The notes under the pieces: generated by a model
Databases searched by the model: none
The model's input: the letters and a program-made list of their open reading frames with translations, nothing else
Told to the model about the DNA's origin: nothing
Assembly: GCA_022361095.1 (NCBI GenBank)
Contig: JAKSBO010000477.1
Coordinates: forward strand, 1-8,804
Reading direction: 5' to 3'
Length of the DNA stretch: 8,804 bases
From: Desulfobacterales bacterium
GTDB taxonomy: Bacteria > Desulfobacterota > Desulfobacteria > Desulfobacterales > Desulfobacteraceae
Made by a program: the position numbers and the translations under genes
Shown: positions 1 through 5,904 of the stretch, one piece after another
How the letters are laid out: the number at the start of each line of letters is the position of its first letter
Position numbering within the stretch: the first letter of the stretch is position 1

Positions 1-1
1 A

Positions 2-2917
2 GAGTATGAAGAACTTGGGTATTGGCAAAAAATAACCCTTGGCGAGCATCTTGAAAACTGGGCTTTGGAATATAAAAACAGAATAGCAATTGTAGATGAA
101 GGCATAGAATTCACATATTGGGGCCTTAATAAAAAAGTGGACGAACTTGCATCAGGATTATTAAATATGGGGATAAAAAAAGGGGATAATGCAGTTGTGC
201 AGCTTCCCAATTCCGCATCTTTTATAATTACATGTTTTGCCCTTTTAAAAATAGGATGCGTGCCTGTGCTGTCCATGCCTGCACACAGAGAAGCCGAACT
301 CGAGGGCATCTTTTCACTTGCAGAGCCTGTTGCGTATTTTATAACAGATAATTATTTAGGATTTAATTATACTGAAATGGCAAAAGGGCTTGTATCAAGA
401 CACCCAAGTGTAAAATTTCTTATAACAGACACTATAAATTCAAATGGGTTAAAACTTTCCGAGATATCAGGGCAACAGGTTGAAATGGATGGGCCTTCCT
501 ATAAAGATATTGCATTCCTACTACTTTCGGGAGGCACAACAGGAACCCCGAAGCTCATACCCAGAATACATACACATTATGCTTTCAATGCAATGGAATC
601 TGCAAAAAGATGCCAATTAAACAAAGATTCCGTATATCTTGCCGTTTTACCGATCGCTCATAATTTCCCTCTGTCATGCCCGGGAATACTTGGAACCTTT
701 TCTGTTGGCGGGAAGGTTGTATTGAGTAAAACAACCAGCTTTGACGAAGCTTTCCCGCTTATAGAAAAAGAAAAAGTTACAATAACAGCGCTTGTTCCTG
801 CGATTGCAAATCTGTGGCTACAGGCTGTTGAATGGGATGACAGCGACCTTTCAAGTCTAGAGTTGGTTCAGGTTGGAGGCTCTCCTCTGGACGAAAAACT
901 GGCTTTAAAGGTTATGACAATGTTGAAGTGTAAGCTTCAGCAGGTTTTTGGAATGGCAGAAGGGCTTTTATGCTATACATCTCCTGATGATTCAAAGGAA
1001 GCTGTCTTGGCAACCCAAGGAAAACCTTTAAGTATTCATGATGAAGTAAGAATTGTTGATGAAAACGGAAATGAAGTTCCTAACGGTGAGTTCGGAGAGC
1101 TCATGGTGAGAGGGCCCTACACAATAAAGGGGTATTACAAGGCTCCCGAGCAGAATTTAAAAGATTTCACAAAAGACGGATTTTATAAATCTGGAGATAA
1201 AGTGAGAATAACTTCAGATGGCAATATACAGGTAAGAGGAAGAATAAAAGAGCAGATAAACAGAGCAGGGGAAAAAATAATGGCATCGGAGATAGAATCA
1301 TATCTCAATTCCCACCCTGATATACAAGACTCTTCTTTGGTGCCTGTTAAGGATGAAACCTTTGGAGAAAGAAGCTGTGCTTTTATAATATCGGAAAATA
1401 GAGATTTAAAACTTTCCCATATCCATGAATTTTTCAAAACCCTCGGAATAGCCAGATATAAGATGCCTGATCAACTGGAATTCATAGATTTTTGGCCACT
1501 CACAAGTATTGGAAAGGTAGACAAAAGAAAGCTTTCAAAAATCGTAGATGATAAAGAGGAGAAACAATTTGGCGAATATTTTGAATTTGCGCTGGAGTTT
1601 GACGCAGACCCAATATTCACAGCCTGCCAGATAATAGAAACAGATTTTTATGATGAATATCTTTTTTATGAAAACAAAAATGATTTATCTCTTGGTATGG
1701 GCGTAGATTCCATGCTCGTTACCAGTTCTGAAAATACAATATTAAAAACAGGGAATAAAACACATACTTTTGAAAATAAAGATTTAAGTGAAACAATAGA
1801 TAAAGCACTCTCATTTATACCCTATAAAGACTGGCGTGCATACGGAACCGCAAATTTTGAACTTTCCAAATACAATTATAAAATAGGATATACTACCTTT
1901 GAGAATGAATTATTAAAATTATTTATTCCAAAGGCAGAGGTAAGATTCAGCAAAAAAACACTTTTATTAAGAGCCCTTGAAAAAAATGTTCTTGAAAGAC
2001 TCAAAAGTCTTGTCGAATCCATACTTAATAAAAATCAGGAAAAAAGCATTAAAACAGATCTTGATCAGAGAATTTTGATGCAGAAAAATACAATACCTGA
2101 AATCAGCACCCACAATAGCGAAAATTATAAAAAAATCGTTAAAGCAGCGGTTGCGGAAATCAAAGAGCCCCAATATCAGAAAGTCATACTTTCGAGAAAA
2201 ATCCCTCTTTCACATGAAATAGATCTGGTTGCAAGCTATGTGGCCGGCAGACGGGCAAACACACCTGCAAGATCTTTTCTGTTAAACCTTGGAGATATTA
2301 AAGCTGCCGGTTTCAGCCCTGAAACAGTTGTTGAAGTTGATGAAAACAGAATAGTGAGCACACAGCCACTTGCCGGGACAAGAGCGATGGGTTCGGATAC
2401 GGTTGAAGAAATAGAGCTTCGAAAAGAACTTCTCAACGATTCAAAAGAGATAGCGGAACATGCAATTTCAATAAAGCTTGCTTTTGACGAAATGCTTCAG
2501 GTTTGTGACGGAGATTCAATTATTCTCAGTGATTTTATGACAATTGCAAAGAGGGGAACAGTACAACATATTGCATCACGACTCAGGGGGAAACTTAAAG
2601 CAACCTGTAATCCCTGGCATGCATTCAAAGCATTATTCCCGGCTGTCACAGCAACCGGAATTCCTAAAAGAGAATCTATTCTGGCAATAGGAAAATATGA
2701 AACGGAGAAGAGAAATCTCTACAGCGGTTGCGTAATGACATATGACAGTAACGGACGTATGGATGCTGCGCTGGTTTTAAGATCGTTTTTCCAGAAATCC
2801 GATAAAGCATGGCTTCACGCAGGAGCCGGGATCGTAGATATGTCGGAGCCTTCAAGAGAGCTAGAAGAAACATGCGAAAAATTGAGAAGCGTATCAAATC
2901 AGATCGTATATATATGA
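2..2917 (+). CDS. Fused salicyl-AMP ligase / salicylate synthase (5' partial)
   Basis: The bifunctional enzyme is predicted to make salicylate from chorismate and activate it as salicyl-AMP for loading onto an aryl carrier protein. The visible part is 971 residues. The frame is open to the window edge and the residues before the first possible start (TTG at 65) still align with the DhbE N-terminus, so the true start lies upstream. The ligase half (about 1-512) has the AMP-binding loop LSGGTTGTPK from about residue 175, HNFPLSC near 220-226, GMAEGLL near 317-323 and the C-terminal catalytic lysine in GKVDKRKL (K505). C226 and L323 occupy the DhbE Ser240 and Val337 positions, where Cys and Leu are reported for salicylate rather than dihydroxybenzoate. 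The synthase half (about 530-971) keeps MbtI residues: K727 (K205), E774 in SPE (E252), Mg ligands E816, E819, E953 and E956, and K960 (K438). The fusion is unusual: YbtE/YbtS and MbtA/MbtI are separate proteins. The gene is AT-rich compared with the downstream genes. Function is recognised by motif recall, not by a search. Confidence 0.93.
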   Translation, partial: EYEELGYWQKITLGEHLENWALEYKNRIAIVDEGIEFTYWGLNKKVDELASGLLNMGIKKGDNAVVQLPNSASFIITCFALLKIGCVPVLSMPAHREAELEGIFSLAEPVAYFITDNYLGFNYTEMAKGLVSRHPSVKFLITDTINSNGLKLSEISGQQVEMDGPSYKDIAFLLLSGGTTGTPKLIPRIHTHYAFNAMESAKRCQLNKDSVYLAVLPIAHNFPLSCPGILGTFSVGGKVVLSKTTSFDEAFPLIEKEKVTITALVPAIANLWLQAVEWDDSDLSSLELVQVGGSPLDEKLALKVMTMLKCKLQQVFGMAEGLLCYTSPDDSKEAVLATQGKPLSIHDEVRIVDENGNEVPNGEFGELMVRGPYTIKGYYKAPEQNLKDFTKDGFYKSGDKVRITSDGNIQVRGRIKEQINRAGEKIMASEIESYLNSHPDIQDSSLVPVKDETFGERSCAFIISENRDLKLSHIHEFFKTLGIARYKMPDQLEFIDFWPLTSIGKVDKRKLSKIVDDKEEKQFGEYFEFALEFDADPIFTACQIIETDFYDEYLFYENKNDLSLGMGVDSMLVTSSENTILKTGNKTHTFENKDLSETIDKALSFIPYKDWRAYGTANFELSKYNYKIGYTTFENELLKLFIPKAEVRFSKKTLLLRALEKNVLERLKSLVESILNKNQEKSIKTDLDQRILMQKNTIPEISTHNSENYKKIVKAAVAEIKEPQYQKVILSRKIPLSHEIDLVASYVAGRRANTPARSFLLNLGDIKAAGFSPETVVEVDENRIVSTQPLAGTRAMGSDTVEEIELRKELLNDSKEIAEHAISIKLAFDEMLQVCDGDSIILSDFMTIAKRGTVQHIASRLRGKLKATCNPWHAFKALFPAVTATGIPKRESILAIGKYETEKRNLYSGCVMTYDSNGRMDAALVLRSFFQKSDKAWLHAGAGIVDMSEPSRELEETCEKLRSVSNQIVYI

Positions 2918-2959
2918 CCACCCTGCCTGCAAATTTTGTATTCATTGTTTTTGTATAAG

Positions 2960-2987
2960 GTCCAACCCCGCCTTTAGGCCGCTGGAC
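2960..2987 (+). repeat. Imperfect inverted repeat (GTCCA...TGGAC)
   Basis: GTCCA at 2960-2964 pairs with TGGAC at 2983-2987. Inside it a smaller GCC-TTTA-GGC hairpin can form at 2970-2979. The stems are short and no T-run follows, so this is only a possible RNA structure 43 nt after the fused gene's stop codon. Confidence 0.35.
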
Positions 2988-2990
2988 GGG

Positions 2991-3008
2991 TACCGGTTAT
3001 TCCCGGTA
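2991..3008 (+). terminator. Possible weak terminator hairpin after the fused gene
   Basis: A perfect 6-bp stem, TACCGG (2991-2996) with CCGGTA (3003-3008), closes a 6-nt loop. It is followed by TTTCATCTGTCTC, which is pyrimidine-rich but lacks a true uninterrupted T-tract. It lies 74 nt past the stop codon of the fused gene, directly after the GTCCA/TGGAC repeat. It could attenuate or end transcription between gene 1 and gene 2, or be a chance palindrome. A classical intrinsic terminator would have a longer stem and more T residues. Confidence 0.3.
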
Positions 3009-3095
3009 TTTCATCTGTCTCTAATATCTATGCCGCTGCAGAAGCTAAATAGGTGCTCGGGTCAGATGAGCGGATGACATAAAGCGGTATTTAAG

Positions 3096-3119
3096 CACCA
3101 GGATTTTTATGATCTGGTG
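3096..3119 (+). repeat. Hairpin-forming inverted repeat upstream of the aldolase gene
   Basis: CACCAG (3096-3101) pairs with CTGGTG (3114-3119), extendable by one G-T pair, around an AT-rich loop. It sits about 30 nt upstream of the ribosome binding site of the aldolase gene. It could be a leader-RNA stem or a protein-binding palindrome. Nothing in the sequence identifies a regulator. Confidence 0.35.
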
Positions 3120-3150
3120 TCTTCCACGATTTTCATTCACGATAACCAAA

Positions 3151-3157
3151 GAGGTGA
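3151..3157 (+). promoter_or_regulatory. Ribosome binding site of the aldolase gene
   Basis: GAGGTGA is a 7-nt perfect match to the anti-Shine-Dalgarno complement and ends just upstream of the ATG at 3161. It supports that start over any other in the frame. Confidence 0.8.
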
Positions 3158-3160
3158 GAT

Positions 3161-4231
3161 ATGGCATGCCCTTCAAGCGTAAGGATTTGTGATTGTACCA
3201 TTCGGGATGGCGGTTTGGTGAATGACTCTCAGTTCTCGCCCAAAATGGTCCGTCGTATATATCAAGCCCTTTCAAGTGCAGGGGTAGATATTATTGAACT
3301 CGGTTATAAAAACAGTAAAAAAATGGTTGATCCCAAAAGATACGGCAGTTGGCGGTTTTGCGATGAAGATCTTTTATCCGGGGTGGTCATGGGGATAGAT
3401 CCGTCCGCAAAACTTGCAATTATGCAGGACGCCCATAAAGCCGATGCTGCGGATCTTTTGCCTAAAGCCGACAGTGTCATTGATATCGTACGCATCGCCA
3501 CATATGTCAAAGATATTGAAAAGGCGATTTTGTTGGAAAACAGTGCATCATATAAAGGATATCAAACCACCATTAATATCATGGCAATATCCCATGAATC
3601 TGATCCTGAAATAAAAAAAGTATTACGAAAAATCTCAAAAGAAACCAATGTGATTGCCTGCTATATCGTAGATAGTTTCGGTTCTTTTTATCCCGGAGAC
3701 ATAGATCATTATTTTGAACTGTTTAAGGCTAATTTGGATGGTATTGAAATTGGGGTTCATTGTCATAACCAGCAGCAACTGGCATTTGCCAATACATTGC
3801 GGTCGGCTGACAAGGGTGCGACATATTTGGACGGGACGCTTTACGGATTGGGGCGGGCGGCAGGTAATTGCCCGATGGAATTACTTGCAGGTGCGTTAAA
3901 AAATTCACATTTGGATATGAAGCCTTTGATTGATGTGATCGGAAAAGAAATTCTGCCGCTGCGAAAAAAAATACATTGGGGATATGCAATATCCCATGCG
4001 CTCACCGGGATTTTGAATCTGCACCCTAAGCCGGCGATTGAACATATGGAGCTTCCTGAGGATAGCATTGAAAAGTATGAATTTGTTGGTTTGTTCGACC
4101 AACTAATGCAAAACGAAGCTTTAAAATCCCAAGATGTTTTTGATTATAATTTAATAAAAAATTCCGAAATAAATCAGACGCTTCAACCAGATTCTCATAT
4201 TAATATGCAGCTTAAACCTTCAGGCACTTAA
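3161..4231 (+). CDS. DRE-TIM (HMGL-like) aldolase-family protein, function unknown
   Basis: This 356-residue protein looks like an HMGL-like TIM barrel of the DRE-TIM metallolyase superfamily, nearest in feel to 4-hydroxy-2-oxovalerate aldolase-like proteins. The N-terminal strand carries DCTIRDGG with R15 and D16, which in the family polarise substrate and bind the divalent metal. GVHCHNQ supplies the two metal-binding histidines H200 and H202. A glycine-rich GLGRAAGN segment near 229-236 closes the barrel. The catalytic histidine that follows RDG in BphI-type aldolases (RDGMH) is not present: the aligned residue is L19. The glutamate of Claisen-type members (RDGEQ) is also missing, so the reaction cannot be named. 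The tail after about residue 295 was not recognised. No signal peptide or membrane segment is seen, so it should be cytoplasmic. It lies between the salicylate gene and the ACP-AT gene on the same strand, which suggests it makes or modifies a small keto or hydroxy acid for the pathway. That role is inference; it could also be an unrelated insertion. Confidence 0.85.
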   Translation: MACPSSVRICDCTIRDGGLVNDSQFSPKMVRRIYQALSSAGVDIIELGYKNSKKMVDPKRYGSWRFCDEDLLSGVVMGIDPSAKLAIMQDAHKADAADLLPKADSVIDIVRIATYVKDIEKAILLENSASYKGYQTTINIMAISHESDPEIKKVLRKISKETNVIACYIVDSFGSFYPGDIDHYFELFKANLDGIEIGVHCHNQQQLAFANTLRSADKGATYLDGTLYGLGRAAGNCPMELLAGALKNSHLDMKPLIDVIGKEILPLRKKIHWGYAISHALTGILNLHPKPAIEHMELPEDSIEKYEFVGLFDQLMQNEALKSQDVFDYNLIKNSEINQTLQPDSHINMQLKPSGT

Positions 4232-4320
4232 CCTCAATAGTCATGGGAGGCCCGCAATCGGCAAGGATCGTTGTGAACATGGGAAGGTGCAATTATAAAT
4301 ACAAAAGAAGGAGTCGAAGT
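4232..4320. other. Short spacer between the aldolase and ACP-AT genes
   Basis: This 89-nt gap contains an in-frame ATG at 4243 that would add 26 residues to the next protein. That start has no Shine-Dalgarno sequence, and the extra residues are basic and resemble no carrier-protein sequence. No terminator or promoter is evident, so cotranscription with the aldolase gene is likely. Confidence 0.6.
4305..4313 (+). promoter_or_regulatory. Ribosome binding site deciding the ACP-AT start
   Basis: AAGAAGGAG, with core AGGAG at 4309-4313, lies 7 nt before the ATG at 4321. It is a strong site at ideal spacing. It moves the start of the coding region from the upstream in-frame ATG (4243) to 4321, exactly where the carrier-protein domain begins. 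Confidence 0.85.
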
Positions 4321-5886
4321 ATGATATCAGTTCGCCAGTATCTCGTCAGGGAGATTGCCTTGACACTCGGGCGCCGTCCCGAAGATATCAATACAAATGT
4401 TCCATTTTCACGCATGGGCATAAAATCAAGTGATTTGGTGACCATTCGGTCACGCCTTGCAATGGAAATTCGGCAAGACCTGCCTGCTGCGGCCGGGGAG
4501 GATTATCCCACTATATCTGCAGTGGCCTCCTTTTGGGAGAAAGTGTTGGATGAAATAGGAAATAATGATGGCAGCGGATGTCGCTCTCCGGAGCAGACCC
4601 CATTGCCGGAGTCCCATCTATTGGCTCTTTCCGCCAAGGATAAAACGGAGCTACACACTTTGTCCAGTAATTATATCGCATTTCTTGACCGGCATCCTGA
4701 AACTAATCCCAAAGATTTCTGTTATACAGTTAATGCCGGGCAAACGGATGGGACCTGGCGTGCAGCCGTATCGGGTAAAGACAACCTGGAACTGGCAAAG
4801 GAACTGGCTCATTTAAAAACCAATGATTTGTCACTAGGGGGCTCCCAAGGTGTTTCTTCCATGAATCCGGCCTTTTTATTTACAGGCCAAGGCTCCCAGT
4901 ATCCGGGTATGGGACGGGATTTATACTGTCAGCAGCCCGTTTTCCGGGAGGAGATGGACCGATGCATCGCCATCCTTTCGGACTCCCATGCCATATCCCT
5001 GAAGCAGTTGCTTTTTGAGCAGAACGATTCACAATTACTTGATCAGACAGCCAACACCCAGCCCGCACTGTTTTCCCTGGAGTATGCCATGGCCCAAATG
5101 TACCGGTCATGGGGGATTGAGCCTGCTTTTGTCATGGGGCACAGTGTGGGAGAGTTTGTCGCGGCCTGCGTGGCCGGTGTTTTCAGCCTGGAAGACGGTT
5201 TAAAGCTGATCTCGGCCAGGGGGCGACTGATACAGACCCTGCCACAGGAAGGAAAGATGGTGGCCTGCCTCTGCGCCGGAAAGCTTGTGGAAGATGCGAT
5301 TACCCCCTATGGGAATGATATTTCCGTTGCCGCAGCCAACGGACCGGCCAATACGGTGATTTCCGGAAAAAACGCCGCTGTAAAAGAGGTTTGCAAGCGG
5401 TTTGAAGCAGATGGGATCTCATGGATACCTCTGCAAACTTCCCATGCCTTTCATTCTATATTGATGGAACCCATGATTGAGGCATTCAGGGATGTTGCAG
5501 AGACGGTTCGCTATGGATCTCCACAAATTCCCTATATATCCAACATTACCGGAGATCTGGTTGAAAATGACGAGGTCTGCTTTCCCGATTACTGGTGCCG
5601 CCACATCCGTTCGCCCGTCATGTTCGAGTCCGGTATACACGCCTTATACCGGGCCGGATGCCGTTTATTCCAGGAGATCGGCCCTTCTCCCGTATTATCG
5701 GGAATGGGCGCGGCTATTTTATCCCAAGATGGGGCTGAATTCGTGCCCTCCCTAAGGCGGGGCTGGGGAGAGGAAAAGGCCATATGCACCGGACTGTCAA
5801 TGCTTTATATGCAAGGGGCGGATATCGACTGGGACGCGTTTTTTAAGCCTTTTAGCCCTGCCGTCATCTCAATTCCCCAAAAATAA
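4321..5886 (+). CDS. ACP-acyltransferase didomain protein (KS-less PKS fragment, malonyl-type)
   Basis: This 521-residue protein is predicted to select malonyl-CoA and load it onto a carrier protein for polyketide extension. Residues 1-80 form an acyl carrier protein: the GIKSSD motif puts the phosphopantetheine serine at S36, followed by the typical DYPTI helix near the domain end. Residues about 100-170 resemble the KS-to-AT linker of modular PKSs (LSAKDKTEL onward), yet no ketosynthase domain precedes it. Residues about 185-475 form the acyltransferase, with GQGSQ at 189-193, nucleophile S275 in GHSVGE, carboxylate-binding R300, and catalytic H375 in SHAFHS. The HAFH motif indicates malonyl rather than methylmalonyl specificity. 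The start at 4321 is set by a strong ribosome binding site; an alternative ATG at 4243 lacks one. The protein ends with TAA 18 nt before the NRPS start, so the two are surely cotranscribed. In yersiniabactin HMWP1 the AT is part of a KS-AT module, so this stand-alone form is odd: the AT may serve a ketosynthase elsewhere in trans or act as a loading unit. Confidence 0.9.
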   Translation: MISVRQYLVREIALTLGRRPEDINTNVPFSRMGIKSSDLVTIRSRLAMEIRQDLPAAAGEDYPTISAVASFWEKVLDEIGNNDGSGCRSPEQTPLPESHLLALSAKDKTELHTLSSNYIAFLDRHPETNPKDFCYTVNAGQTDGTWRAAVSGKDNLELAKELAHLKTNDLSLGGSQGVSSMNPAFLFTGQGSQYPGMGRDLYCQQPVFREEMDRCIAILSDSHAISLKQLLFEQNDSQLLDQTANTQPALFSLEYAMAQMYRSWGIEPAFVMGHSVGEFVAACVAGVFSLEDGLKLISARGRLIQTLPQEGKMVACLCAGKLVEDAITPYGNDISVAAANGPANTVISGKNAAVKEVCKRFEADGISWIPLQTSHAFHSILMEPMIEAFRDVAETVRYGSPQIPYISNITGDLVENDEVCFPDYWCRHIRSPVMFESGIHALYRAGCRLFQEIGPSPVLSGMGAAILSQDGAEFVPSLRRGWGEEKAICTGLSMLYMQGADIDWDAFFKPFSPAVISIPQK

Positions 5887-5894
5887 AGAAAGGA
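5885..5894 (+). promoter_or_regulatory. Ribosome binding site of the NRPS gene, overlapping the ACP-AT stop
   Basis: AAAGAAAGGA overlaps the TAA stop (5884-5886) of the ACP-AT gene. The AGGA core ends 10 nt before the ATG at 5905. A second in-frame ATG at 5896 is only 1 nt from the core, so 5905 is preferred; the alternative adds just three residues. The overlap suggests translational coupling of the two genes. Confidence 0.6.
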
Positions 5895-5904
5895 AATGAT
5901 ACCG

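Larger units (their letters stand above)
2918..3160. other. Intergenic spacer with small inverted repeats, no gene seen
   Basis: This 243-nt gap separates the AT-rich fused gene from the aldolase gene. No frame gives a convincing protein, and antisense frames here run into the flanking genes and look like shadows. It contains three short inverted repeats (annotated separately), a 6-nt direct repeat CACGAT at 3125-3130 and 3138-3143, and the ribosome binding site of the next gene. I see no clear -35/-10 pair and no convincing Fur-box palindrome, but a weak promoter cannot be excluded. The gap is much longer than the other junctions in the cluster and coincides with a change in base composition. 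Confidence 0.6.

Noticed and set aside
65..67. TTG at 65 as the start of the fused gene
   Set aside because: The frame is open to base 2, and the residues upstream of it still align with the DhbE N-terminus, so the protein starts before the window.
2676..2945. Minus-strand ORF of 89 codons at the end of the fused gene
   Set aside because: It overlaps the conserved C-terminal metal-binding part of the salicylate synthase on the other strand and resembles no known protein.
2936..2959. Promoter-like TTGTAT and TATAAG
   Set aside because: The two boxes are separated by only 12 nt, too short for a sigma-70 promoter, in a generally AT-rich stretch.
2918..3160. Fur box or T-box riboswitch in the spacer
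   Set aside because: I looked for a GATAATGATAATC-type palindrome and for a T-box specifier pattern and found no convincing match. Iron control may act upstream of the window.
4243..4320. ATG at 4243 as the start of the ACP-AT protein
   Set aside because: It has no Shine-Dalgarno sequence and the 26 extra residues do not resemble a carrier protein, whereas the ATG at 4321 has a strong site at ideal spacing.
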